Shown here: positions 25,601 through 33,012 of the stretch, piece by piece
Numbering within the stretch: position 1 is the first letter of the stretch
Layout: the number at the start of each line of letters is the position of its first letter
Source: JALYZC01 sp963725645
Lineage (GTDB): Bacteria > Actinomycetota > Thermoleophilia > Solirubrobacterales > Solirubrobacteraceae
Assembly: GCA_963725645.1 (NCBI GenBank)
Contig: CAVRZD010000006.1
Span: forward strand, 1,550,001-1,614,000
Length of the DNA: 64,000 nt
Direction of reading: 5' to 3'
Position numbers and translations under genes: made by a program
The notes under the pieces: model-generated
The model's input: only the letters and a program-made list of their open reading frames with translations
What the model was told of the DNA's origin: nothing
The model's database searches: none

Positions 25601-26179
25601 AAGGTCGACTGCTCGCTCGCCGACGTCACCGGCCGCCGCGACGGGGACTGGGCGATGGTCGGCGGGATCATCACGCAGACCAAGCGGATCCGGACGAAGA
25701 AGGGCGACCCGATGATGTTCGCGACGCTCGACGACCTCGAGGGCACGATCGAGCTGCTGGTGTTCGGGAACGTCCTGAGCGGCGCCGAGGACCTGCTCGC
25801 GCCCGACCGCATCGTCACCGTGCGCGGCCGGGTGGACCATCGCGACGCGACCAGCACCTGCATGATCGCCCAGGAGATCGAGACGTTCGATCCCTCCCAC
25901 GAGGAGGTCGCCGCCGCCGAGGCGCGGGCCGCCACCGCCGTCGCCGCTCGGGCGCCGCTGCACCTGCGCGTCGACGCCGCACTGCTGCCGGCCGGCGTGA
26001 TCGGCGAGCTCAAGCACGTGCTGGAGAACTTCCCGGGCGAGGCCGAGGTGGTCCTGGAGATGAAGACCGCGGACGGCGCCCGCCGCCTCCGTCTCGGCCC
26101 GTCCTACCGCGTCACGCCGAGCCCGAGCCTCCAGGCCGAGCTAGACCACCTCCTGGGCGACGCCGCACTAGCGGCCTAG
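22637..26179 (+). CDS. dnaE: DNA polymerase III alpha subunit
   Basis: A 1180-residue replicative polymerase (DnaE1 type). It has an N-terminal PHP domain (HLHVHSEYSLLDGACKIDAL, with HLHVHSEYS metal ligands), a polymerase core with PDIDIDF at residues 399-405 and a third Asp in KMDFLGLRNL (about 569), FNKAHAACYALIAYRTAWLK in the fingers, a tandem HhH region, and a C-terminal OB fold (WAMVGGIITQTKRIRTKKG). GTG 22637 fits the conserved N-terminus; TAGGAT (22620-22625) lies 11 nt upstream. A short C-terminal tail follows the OB fold. Convergent with nfo. Confidence 0.97.
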   Translation: MSTPGCAHLHVHSEYSLLDGACKIDALAERAAAFDQPALGLTDHGVMNGAIELHKACEAHGIKPVFGCEVYFVDDRRARPVPGARIERNHLTLLAASDAGYRNLVKLSSAGFTEGLVRGRPAIDMELLSTHADGLIALTGCLQSRFCQRLVEDRPAEARAHVGDLMGALGADQVYFEVQRNGVPAQEKANEGIARIARELGRPLVATGDVHYLRREDYDHHAALLCVQTKSALTAPKLSFDTNEFFLRSSAEMADAFTDLPEALATTLEIAERCDVRLKLGERLIPSFETPDGRPEADYLRELVEQGLRLRYGDPPPAEARERMDYELSVIDQMGFNAYFLIVWDFVKFAKENGITVGPGRGSAAGSIVAYCLAITDVDPLRYELLFERFLNPERVSMPDIDIDFSVRGRERVIRYVTERYGADRVAQIITFGQMKPRAATRDAARVLGHDYATGDRLAKLIPEPIMGRPPSFEDCLGAGEPLRAVYDDEPAARQIVDVARGLEGIVRNSSIHAAAVVIADRPLTDIVPLQLAEATGAAATDANGERVYRTVTQYSMKPIEEIGLLKMDFLGLRNLDVIEDALDIVERSTGERPDMTTLPLDDQRTYEMLARGESIGVFQFESEGMRDGLKKVRPTEFDDLVALVALYRPGAMDQIPNYARGKRDPASVQIPDERLRPILDPTKGVILYQEQAMQIAKTIAGFSGAKADDLRKAIGKKKRDAMAKLKPEFVEGCAASGTSREVTEWLWATNERSADYSFNKAHAACYALIAYRTAWLKANHPAEYMAALISSVMATKDKVPFFVARCEDMGIDILPPDVNESDHRFVVVEGNIRFGLNAVKGVGHAAVEAIKRAREEGGRFVSLWDFCARVDSRTVNKKSIEALIKCGAFDSTGASRKGMLEVLEAAQGAGQKTQQDALIGQGSIFDLSGEAGAVDGSGPANAFARPAHPAIPPAEFDRTELLAAEKEALGLFVSAHPLKAVRAAMRAKVDCSLADVTGRRDGDWAMVGGIITQTKRIRTKKGDPMMFATLDDLEGTIELLVFGNVLSGAEDLLAPDRIVTVRGRVDHRDATSTCMIAQEIETFDPSHEEVAAAEARAATAVAARAPLHLRVDAALLPAGVIGELKHVLENFPGEAEVVLEMKTADGARRLRLGPSYRVTPSPSLQAELDHLLGDAALAA

Positions 26180-26204
26180 GGCCGCCGCTGCCGGCGTCCT
26201 CGCT

Positions 26205-27068
26205 TCAGCCGCGGCGGGCCTTGAGCCCGCGCTTGCGCAGCCGCTTCATCGCATCCACGTCGGCCTTGGCCGGCTGCTTGCCCTCCACCCCGGGGCCCTC
26301 GAAGATCGCCGGCAGGCCGTCGAAGCGCGGCTCGGACAAGAACACGCTGCAGCCCTTCACCCCCAGCTCGCCCTCGCCCAATGGGGCGTGGCGGTCGACG
26401 TTGGAGCCCAGGCCCGTCATCGAGTCGTTGACGTGCAGCGAGCCGAGGCGCTCGAGCCCGACGATCTCCGCGCACTCGTCGATCACCTCGCGCAGACCCT
26501 CGGCCGTGCGCACGTCGTAGCCGGACGCGTAGAGGTGGCAGGAGTCCAGGCACAGCCCGAGGCGGCCGTCCCCGCCGGCGGCGTCGATCAGCGCGGCCAG
26601 CTCGGTGAACGAGCGGCCCAGCGTGCCGCCGGCGCCAGCGGTGTCCTCGAGGTGCAGCGGGCACTCCTCCGACTCGGCCAGCGCCTCGCGGATGACCGCG
26701 CCGGCGCGCACGACGGCGGCGTCCACGTCGCCGCCCAGGGCCGAGCCCGCATGCAGGACGACCCCGCAGATACCGAGCGCGGCGCCGGAGCGCAGCGCGA
26801 TCGTCAGCGAGGTCAGGGACTTCCGCCGGATCTCTGGGTCCTCGCTGGCGCAGTTGATCAGGTACACGGCGTGGATCACGGCCGCCTGCACGCTCGAGGC
26901 CGCGAGCGTCTCGCGAAACTCGGCCGCCTCCTCCTCGGTGTACTCGCGCGCCCGCCACGCGCGGGGGCTCTGGTTGAAGAACTGGATCGACTCGGCGCCG
27001 CGCTCCACGCCGCGGTCGACGGCCCGGGCGGGGCCGCCGGCGGGAGAGACGTGCGCGCCCACGAGCAT
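26205..27068 (-). CDS. nfo: deoxyribonuclease IV (endonuclease IV)
   Basis: A 287-residue AP endonuclease with the family's TIM-barrel zinc sites: GAHVSPAGG at the N-terminus, QFFNQSPRAW, VVLHAGSALG, HLEDTAGAGGTLG, GLCLDSCHLYASGYD and LHVNDSMTGLGSNVDRHAPLG. It cuts DNA at abasic sites in base-excision repair. ATG 27068 is chosen over GTG 27077 because TAGGGT (plus strand ACCCTA, 27076-27081) ends 7 nt before it and overlaps the other candidate. Divergent from gltX. Confidence 0.95.
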   Translation of the reverse strand: MLVGAHVSPAGGPARAVDRGVERGAESIQFFNQSPRAWRAREYTEEEAAEFRETLAASSVQAAVIHAVYLINCASEDPEIRRKSLTSLTIALRSGAALGICGVVLHAGSALGGDVDAAVVRAGAVIREALAESEECPLHLEDTAGAGGTLGRSFTELAALIDAAGGDGRLGLCLDSCHLYASGYDVRTAEGLREVIDECAEIVGLERLGSLHVNDSMTGLGSNVDRHAPLGEGELGVKGCSVFLSEPRFDGLPAIFEGPGVEGKQPAKADVDAMKRLRKRGLKARRG

Positions 27069-27075
27069 CGGGCGC

Positions 27076-27105
27076 ACCCTACAAGCGGGATCCGGCCACT
27101 AGCAT
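27076..27105. promoter_or_regulatory. divergent leaderless promoters of nfo and gltX
   Basis: The minus-strand -10 TAGGGT (27076-27081) serves nfo and the plus-strand -10 TAGCAT (27100-27105) serves gltX. Each ends 7 nt from its start codon. The 18 bp between them means that any -35 contacts of the two promoters must overlap. Confidence 0.6.
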
Positions 27106-27112
27106 CGCGGCC

Positions 27113-28456
27113 GTGCCCGATCCCCTTCGCGTCCGCTTCGCGCCCTCGCCGACCGGCGCGCTGCACATCGGCGGCGCCCGCACGGCCCTCTACAACTGGC
27201 TGCTCGCCCGCGGGCAGGGCGGCACCTTGCTGCTGCGCATCGAGGACACCGACCGCGAGCGCTCGACGCCGGAGAACGTCGAGCAGATCCTCGACGCGCT
27301 GCGCTGGCTCGAGCTGGACTGGGACGAGGGGCCCGTCTTCCAGTCCGAGCGCGCCGAGCGCCACCGCGAGGTGCTGCAGCGCCTGCTCGACGACGACCAC
27401 GCCTACCGCTCGTCGGCGACCGCCGACGACGTCAGGGCCTACAAGGCCGAGCATGGCGCCGAGCGCGGGTTCCGCGGTGAGCCGGAGGCCGAGGGCGCGG
27501 TCCGGCTCCGGGTTCCCGCCGAGGGCGCGACCGTCGTCCACGACGTGATCCGCGGCGACACCGCGTTCGCGCACGAGCACCTCGACGACCCGGTGATCGC
27601 TCGCGCGGACGGATCGGTGCTCTACAACTTCGCCGTTGCGGTGGACGACCTCGACGCCGGCATCACCCACGTTGTGCGCGGCGAAGATCACCTGTCCAAC
27701 GCGCCCAAGCAGCTGCTGGTGTTCGAGGCGCTCGACGCGGCGGCGCCGCTCTACGCCCACCTGCCGCTGCTGCACGGCCCCGACGGGAAGAAGCTGTCCA
27801 AGCGCCACGGCGCCGCGTCGGTGCAGGAGCTGCGGGCGGCGGGATACCTGCCCGAATCGGTGCGGAACTACCTCGCGCTGCTGGGCGCCGGTTTCGACCC
27901 CGAGCGGGATCGCTTTACGACGGCCGAGCTGGCCGAGCGCTTCGCGCTCGAGCGGGTGTCGCGCTCCCCGGCGGTGTTCGACGAGCGCAAGCTGCGCACG
28001 TTCAACGGGCGCGACCTGCGCGAGTTGCCCCTCGACGATCTCGTCGCCCGCCTCGAGGCGTTCACGGGCCGCGAGGGTCTGCGCCCAGCCGTGGAGATCG
28101 CCCAGGACAAGCTCCAGACCCTGGCCGACTTCTGGCCGCTGTGCGGGTTCCTCTTCGACGGGCCGGCCGACGACCCCGACGCGTTCGCCCGCGTCATGGG
28201 CGCCGAGGGCGCGAAGGAGGCGCTCGCCGAGGCCCGCGACGCGCTGGCCGGGGTCGAGCCGTTCGACGTCGAGCACGTCGAGGCGGCCCTGCGCGGGGTG
28301 GTCGAGCGCCGGGGCGCCAAGCCCAAGGACGTGTTCCAGCCGGTGCGCGTGGCGATCGCCGGAACCACGGTTTCCCCCGGTATCTTCGAGAGCGTGGCCG
28401 TTCTGGGGCGGGACGAGACGCTCACGCGCATCGATGCGGCATTGACGCGGGCATAG
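27113..28456 (+). CDS. gltX: glutamyl-tRNA synthetase
   Basis: A 447-residue class I synthetase with the HIGH-type motif PSPTGALHIGGARTALYNWL, the tRNA-acceptor region RIEDTDRERSTPENVEQIL, and the KMSKS-type motif KKLSKRHG. The C-terminal helical anticodon domain ends with FQPVRVAIAGTTVSPGIFES. It charges tRNA-Glu and, because gatCAB is also in the window, probably tRNA-Gln as well, with GatCAB completing Gln-tRNA-Gln (inference). GTG 27113 follows TAGCAT with 7 nt spacing. Confidence 0.96.
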   Translation: MPDPLRVRFAPSPTGALHIGGARTALYNWLLARGQGGTLLLRIEDTDRERSTPENVEQILDALRWLELDWDEGPVFQSERAERHREVLQRLLDDDHAYRSSATADDVRAYKAEHGAERGFRGEPEAEGAVRLRVPAEGATVVHDVIRGDTAFAHEHLDDPVIARADGSVLYNFAVAVDDLDAGITHVVRGEDHLSNAPKQLLVFEALDAAAPLYAHLPLLHGPDGKKLSKRHGAASVQELRAAGYLPESVRNYLALLGAGFDPERDRFTTAELAERFALERVSRSPAVFDERKLRTFNGRDLRELPLDDLVARLEAFTGREGLRPAVEIAQDKLQTLADFWPLCGFLFDGPADDPDAFARVMGAEGAKEALAEARDALAGVEPFDVEHVEAALRGVVERRGAKPKDVFQPVRVAIAGTTVSPGIFESVAVLGRDETLTRIDAALTRA

Positions 28457-28553
28457 GCGAGGCACTAAACCATTCGTCCAGATGTGCCGATGAATCGCCC
28501 AGCCCCTCAAGTTCGGTCGGGGCGACGCTCCGAGCCAAGCTCCTTCCACGACG

Positions 28554-29640
28554 ATGCCCGCATCCGCCGCTGTGTCCGCCGCCTCCGCGCCCCCTGATAG
28601 CGCCGCCGCCCAGCGGCGCCACAACGAGGGCCATGGTCGTCGCCTGACGTCGGCGTTCGAGGCGCTCGAGGCCTTCCCGGCGCTGGCCGAGTCCCGCAAC
28701 CGGGTGCTGCGCCTCTTCGGCCAGGACCAGGCTTCCGCCGCCGACATCGTGGCCGCCGTCGAGTCCGACGTCGCGCTGGCGATCGCCGTGCTGCGCGTCG
28801 CCAACCGCGTCCAGGGCAAGACCAAGGGCAAGGTGGACAGCGTGGTGAAGTCGGTCGAGGTCCTGTCGCCTCAGGCGGTCAAGGCGCTCGCCAGCCGCGC
28901 CCGCACCTTCGACTTCTTCGAGCGCAGCGGCGTCTGGGACGTCGCCCCCGAGCACTTCCGCCTGCACGCGCTGGCCACGCAGCGCGCCGCCGACCGGCTG
29001 GCGACCGAGGTCAGCTACAACCACCGCGACCGCCTGATGGTCACGGCCATGCTGCACGACATCGGGAAGCTCGTGCTGATCCAGGCGTACCCCGGCTATC
29101 CCGGAGCAGGTGCACGGCGACGCGGGTACCCCCGAGGAGCGCATCCACCGCGAGCGCCGCGAGCTCGGTGTCGACCACGCACTCGTTGGCGGCGTCCTGG
29201 CGCGCCGCTGGGGTCTGCCGAAGAGCATCGCGTCGACGATCGAGCGCCATCATCACGACGACGCCGGCGACGAGGCCGTGTTCGTCCGCCTCGCCGACAT
29301 GCTGGCCCACTACGCGCAGGGCGCGCCCGTGTCGCCGTCAGAGCTGCTCAAGGTCGCGCGGCAGATCGGGCTCAGCCCGGCCGAGCTGCGCAGCGTGATG
29401 TACGAGCTGCCCTACCCGCAGACCGGTCGCCAGCGCCAGATCGACCCGTGCCCGCTCTCCGACCGCGAGCTCGAGGTGCTCAAGCGCCTCGCCAGCGGCA
29501 AGGTCTACAAGCAGATCGCGTCCGAGCTCTCGCTCTCCACGAGCACCGTGCGGACGCACCTGCACAACATCTACGGCAAGCTCGGCGCCGTGGACCGTGC
29601 GCAGGCCGTGCTCGTCGCTACGCAGCGCGGCTGGATCTGA
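28554..29640 (+). pseudogene. HDOD-domain regulator fused to a LuxR-type HTH, frame broken by one base
   Basis: Two adjacent frames together encode a 361-residue protein. The N-terminal HDOD/HD part (residues about 30-280) has MLHDIGKLVLIQAYPGYP, SIASTIERHHHDD and DEAVFVRLADMLAH. The C-terminal LuxR/GerE helix-turn-helix has CPLSDRELEVLKRLASG and LSTSTVRTHLHNIYGKLG. The frame shifts at the CCC run 29100-29102, and removing one C joins the domains with no gap (YPEQVHGDAG). The original gene is probably intact and this is likely a sequence error. HDOD proteins are signalling modules; with a DNA-binding tail this would be a transcription regulator. It overlaps the convergent VanZ-like gene by about 23 bp. 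Confidence 0.8.
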
Positions 29641-29992
29641 TTCGCCGGCGGTTCGCCGCCCACGCCGTCCACGCGATCGCGACGCCGGCCGCATCGATCC
29701 CCCAGTCGATCGGCGAGCCGCTGCGGCCGTGCACGAAGGTCTGGTGGAACTCGTCGGTGGCGGCGTAGGCGAGCGCGATCGCGGCGGCGCCGACGGCCGC
29801 GCCCGAGCCGAAGCCGAACGCGCGGCACCACAGCCACCACAGCACGCCGTACTCCGTCATGTGCAGGATCTTGCGGCCGATCTCGTCGACGAGCCCGAGC
29901 CCGGAGTTGAGGTCGGGCTGGGCGGAGAGGAAGTAGATCAGCCCCATCAGCGCCAGCGGCGGCGCGAAGGCGGCGATGCGTGCGGGTGACAT
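29618..29992 (-). CDS. VanZ-like membrane protein
   Basis: A 124-residue membrane protein with about three or four helices and VanZ-family signatures: LMGLIYFLSAQPDLN, KILHMTEYGVLWWLWCRAFG and ALAYAATDEFHQTFVHGRSG, followed by DWGIDAAG. Relatives are found in glycopeptide-resistance clusters and alone; the biochemical function is uncertain. ATG 29992 is supported by TACGAT (plus strand ATCGTA at 30002-30007) 9 nt upstream. It shares a palindromic divergent promoter region with the Rrf2 gene. Confidence 0.85.
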   Translation of the reverse strand: MSPARIAAFAPPLALMGLIYFLSAQPDLNSGLGLVDEIGRKILHMTEYGVLWWLWCRAFGFGSGAAVGAAAIALAYAATDEFHQTFVHGRSGSPIDWGIDAAGVAIAWTAWAANRRRIRSSRAA

Positions 29993-30014
29993 ACGATCGA
30001 CATCGTAGGTCGAT
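29992..30014. promoter_or_regulatory. palindromic divergent promoter/operator between vanZ-like and rrf2-like genes
   Basis: TACGAT-CGAC-ATCGTA (29992-30007) is a perfect inverted repeat whose arms are themselves -10-like on each strand. A second repeat, ATCGAC (29996-30001) and GTCGAT (30009-30014), overlaps it. It lies just before the Rrf2 start, so autoregulation by that protein is a natural reading. Confidence 0.5.
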
Positions 30015-30017
30015 GCC

Positions 30018-30410
30018 GTGATCTCCATCACCACCAAGTCCCCGTATGCCCTGCAGGCGCTCGCCGAGCTCGGGCGCAGCGGCGGCGACGCGCCGGTGCC
30101 GATCGGCGAGCTCGCCCGGCGCCGCGACATCCCGGTGCAGTTCCTCGAGCAGCTCTTCGCGGTCCTGCGCCGCGCGGGCGTTCTGCGCTCGCAGCGCGGG
30201 GTCAAGGGCGGCTACTCGTTCGCGCGCCAGCCCGCCGAGATCACGGTGCTCGAGCTCGTCGAGCTGCTCGACGGCCCGCTCGGCGCCGACTCCACCGGCG
30301 TGTTCGCCGACGCCGCGGGCGCGGCCCGCGACGTCCTGGCCAAGACCACGGTGCAGGACGTCATCGAGCGCGAGGCCCGGGAGTCGGGCTCGGCGATGTA
30401 CCACATCTAG
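30018..30410 (+). CDS. Rrf2-family transcription regulator lacking cysteines (CymR-like)
   Basis: A 130-residue winged-helix protein of the Rrf2 family: ITTKSPYALQALAELGRSG, then the recognition helix IPVQFLEQLFAVLRRAGVL, then the wing SQRGVKGGYSFARQP. There is not a single cysteine, so it cannot bind an iron-sulfur cluster as IscR does. This resembles CymR, the cysteine-metabolism repressor that partners with CysK in Bacillus. cysK and cysE lie 0.4-1.4 kb downstream, which supports that role (inference). GTG 30018 is the start; the plus-strand TACGAT at 29992-29997 may be its -10. Confidence 0.85.
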   Translation: MISITTKSPYALQALAELGRSGGDAPVPIGELARRRDIPVQFLEQLFAVLRRAGVLRSQRGVKGGYSFARQPAEITVLELVELLDGPLGADSTGVFADAAGAARDVLAKTTVQDVIEREARESGSAMYHI

Positions 30411-30418
30411 ACGGGCGG

Positions 30419-30670
30419 CTACCCCCGGCGCAGCAGGCGCGACATCGTCACGCCGACGGCGATCACGACCAGCCCGCCCGCCAGGACGAGCACGAGGTCG
30501 AAGCCGGTGAAGGGAAGGGTGCCGCTGTGCTGCCCGGTGGCGATGTCGCTCTGGGCGACGCCCTGGGGGTCGTAGCCCTCCTGGATCGGCGCCGCGGCGA
30601 GTGCGGGTGCCGTCAGCGTCGCGAACGCCACCGCCAGCGTGGCGGTGAGGCCAAACAGTCGAGAGGTCAT
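30419..30670 (-). CDS. tiny secreted LPFTG-anchored surface protein (copy 2)
   Basis: An 83-residue protein with signal peptide MTSRLFGLTATLAVAFATLT...ALA, an ectodomain of about 25 residues with QEGYDPQGVAQSDIA, then TLPFTGFD, a hydrophobic helix and the tail SRLLRRG. The ectodomain signature matches copies at 1228 and 48807. It has GGAAAGG about 15 nt upstream, so it has a 5' leader. Unlike the other two copies it is not followed by an EVF-tail gene: the next gene downstream, rrf2-like, runs the opposite way. Sortase attachment is inferred from the motif. Confidence 0.78.
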   Translation of the reverse strand: MTSRLFGLTATLAVAFATLTAPALAAAPIQEGYDPQGVAQSDIATGQHSGTLPFTGFDLVLVLAGGLVVIAVGVTMSRLLRRG

Positions 30671-30694
30671 GCGGGTGCCGTGCCTTTCCGTCGC

Positions 30695-30713
30695 TTGTCG
30701 GATGACCTGACAA
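30695..30713. promoter_or_regulatory. imperfect palindrome between LPFTG copy 2 and cysK
   Basis: TTGTCGG-ATGAC-CTGACAA is a 19-bp imperfect inverted repeat (six of seven pairs match). It lies in the divergent region between the LPFTG gene and cysK, so it could control either. A cysteine-responsive Rrf2 regulator is nearby, but the site differs from the palindrome at 29992. Confidence 0.35.
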
Positions 30714-30781
30714 CCCGCCGTGGCGCGGTGACTTACGGAGAGCCCGGATCCGGACAGCGACGGTTACAGTGCCGCTTCGCA

Positions 30782-31719
30782 ATGCCGGGAATCCCGATCA
30801 ACATCGCCGAGCATGTCGGGCGCACGCCGATGGTGCAGCTCACGCGTGTGCTCGACGGCGCGGCGGAGGGCGCCGAGGTCTTCGCCAAGCTGGAGGCGTT
30901 CAACCCCGGCGGCAGCGTCAAGGACCGCATCGGCGTGGCGATGATCGAGGCGGCCGAGGCCGAGGGCCGGATCGAGCCCGGGAAGACGACGATCGTCGAG
31001 GCGACCAGCGGCAACACCGGGATCGCGCTCGCGTTCGTGTGCGCGGCCAAGGGCTATGAGCTCGTGCTCACGCTGCCGCAGGGCATGAGCCGCGAGCGCG
31101 AGCGGTCTGCTGCGGCTCTACGGCGCCGAGGTCCAGGAGGTCGAGTCGCTCGGCGGCATGGACGAGGCGGTCGCCGCCGCGCGCCGGCTGGCCGAGCGCG
31201 ACGACGTGTTCCTGCCCGACCAGTTCTCCAACCCCGCCAACCCGAGATCCACCGTCGCACGACCGGCGCCCGAGATCCTCGATGCGCTCGACGGGCGAGG
31301 TCGACGTGTTCGTCGCCGGCGTCGGCACCGGCGGGACGATCACCGGCGTGGGGGAGGTGCTCAAGGACCGCGACCCGAGAACCCGCGTCGTGGCGGTCGA
31401 GCCGAGCCAGCTCGGCGGTGCTCTCGGGCGGCCGCTCCGGGGCCGCACAAGATCCAGGGGATCGGCGCCGGCTTCGTGCCCGCGGTGCTCAATCGCGACG
31501 TGCTCGACGAGGTGATCGCGATCAGCGACGAGGACGCGATCGAGACCGCGCGGCTGCTCGCGCGCCGCGAGGGCGTGCTCGCGGGCATCTCGGGCGGCGC
31601 GGCGGTGTGCGGCGGCGCTCGAGCTGGCGCGGCGCCCGGAGTCGCAGGGCAAGCGGATCGTCACGATCCTGCCCGACTCCGGCGAGCGCTACGTGTCGAC
31701 GCCGTTCTTCGCGCCGTAG
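30782..31719 (+). pseudogene. cysK: cysteine synthase A, reading frame broken at about seven sites
   Basis: Joined frames encode a normal 310-residue O-acetylserine sulfhydrylase. Visible are the PLP lysine in GGSVKDRIGVAMIEAAEAEG, SGNTGIALAF, VGTGGTITGVGEVLK, and the C-terminal GERYVSTPFFAP. Single-base insertions are inferred near 31106, 31268, 31293-31295, 31408, 31439-31442 and 31611, and one deletion near 31244. The net +5 leaves exactly 311 codons. Because only indels and no other damage are seen, sequence error is more likely than gene decay. TACAGT (30765-30770) lies 11 nt before the ATG. The enzyme makes cysteine with CysE next door. Confidence 0.88.
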
Positions 31720-31753
31720 CGGGCCGGCACCGCGGCGTCGCTACGCTTTGCGC

Positions 31754-32498
31754 ATGCTCGGCCTGGGAACGCTGGCCCGCGTGGTCGGCGAGGTGCGCCG
31801 TGACGTGGCGGCCGCGCGCGAGCGCGACCCGGCGGCTCGTGGGGTCGCGCCCGCGGAGATCCTCGCCTCCTGGCCCGGCGTCCACGCCCTGCTCGTCCAC
31901 CGCGTCGCCCATGCGCCTGCGTGAGGCCGGCGTTCCGCTGTTCCCGCGCGGCCTCGCGACGGCCTCGCGCTCGCTGACCGGGATCGAGATCCACCCGGCG
32001 GCGGACATCGGCGAGAGCTTCTTCATCGACCACGGCATGGGCGTCGTCGTCGGCGAGACGGCGGAGATCGGCGACAACGTGACGCTGTACCAGGGCGTGA
32101 CGCTCGGCGGCACCGGGTTCGCGACCGGCAAGCGCCACCCGACCGTCGAGGACAACGTGACGATCGGCTCCGGCGCCAAGCTGCTCGGGCCGATCACGAT
32201 CGGCCACGGCTCGAAGATCGGCGCGAACAGCGTGGTCATCCACGACGTGCCGGCGAACTCGACGGTGGTCGGCAACCCCGGCCATCCGGTGCGCGTCGAG
32301 GGCCGCCGCCCGGAGGGGCCGGACGCCGACTGGATCCACCTCCCGGACCCGATCGCCGATGCGATCACGGGCCTCGCCAGCCGGATCGGCGCGCTCGAGC
32401 GCGCGCTGGCGGACCTCGCGGGCGAGGAGACCGTCGAGACCTCCGCCGAGGTCCGCCCGCTGCGCCCGGCGAGCGGGCCGAACCCCGCCGGGGGCTAG
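31754..32498 (+). pseudogene. cysE: serine O-acetyltransferase, one frameshift
   Basis: The N-terminal part is MLGLGTLARVVGEVRRDVAA to ALLVHRVAH. After one inserted G (31913) the frame continues RLREAGVPLFPRGLA and the left-handed beta-helix with hexapeptide repeats IEIHPAADIGESFFIDHGMG, GETAEIGDNVTLYQGVTLGG and KIGANSVV. Removing the base gives 247 residues. It supplies O-acetylserine to CysK. The C-terminal 50 residues after the helix form an added coiled coil (ASRIGALERALADLAGEE). TACGCT (31742-31747) is 6 nt before the ATG. Confidence 0.88.
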
Positions 32499-32570
32499 CA
32501 GGGTCTAGAAAAGCTCGGGAGCCCAGCTGAAGCAGCCGCCACGCCTCAGCTTTGGGATACTCGGCGGGCG

Positions 32571-32975
32571 ATGTCGCAGGAGAACGTCGAGCTCGTGCGC
32601 CGTCTGCGGGAAGCACTCAACGCCCGTGATCTCGACCGGTACTACTCCGAGTTCTTCGATCCAGAGGTCGAATGGCAGACGTCGGCGGAAGACCCCGACG
32701 CTGCAACCCATCGGGGGCGACCGGCGTACAAGCGTTATGTGGAGCAGTGGTTGGACAGCTTCGACGGGCTCCACGCGGACGTTGAGGAATACATCGACGT
32801 TGGCGACGACCGCGTCTTTACGTGGGTTCGCTACACCGGACGGGGACGGGAGAGTGGCGTCCCTGCCGACTGGTACCTGGCGATCATCTTCACCATCCGA
32901 GACGGCAAGGTTGTGCGCGGCGAGGAGTACTTCGACCGAAACGAGGCCCTCGAAGCCGCCGGGCTGTCGGAGTAG
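32571..32975 (+). CDS. SnoaL-like protein (MSQENVELVRR type)
   Basis: A 134-residue NTF2-fold protein: MSQENVELVRRLREALNARD, YYSEFFDPEVEWQTS, VEQWLDSFDGLHADVEEYID and FTIRDGKVVRGEEYFDRNEA. Such proteins are abundant in Solirubrobacterales-type genomes and have no established substrate. Its codons are visibly less GC-biased than its neighbours (more A/T at third positions), which may mean recent transfer. GATACT (32556-32561) ends 9 nt before the ATG. Confidence 0.85.
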   Translation: MSQENVELVRRLREALNARDLDRYYSEFFDPEVEWQTSAEDPDAATHRGRPAYKRYVEQWLDSFDGLHADVEEYIDVGDDRVFTWVRYTGRGRESGVPADWYLAIIFTIRDGKVVRGEEYFDRNEALEAAGLSE

Positions 32976-33012
32976 CCGTGGCGCGTTTCGCGAGCCGTTT
33001 CGCTAGACCCTC

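Noticed and set aside
26182..26217. CCGCCGC/GCGGCGG inverted repeat between convergent dnaE and nfo as a bidirectional terminator.
   Set aside because: The loop is 22 nt, there is no T-run on either strand, and simple GC repeats like this are frequent by chance here.
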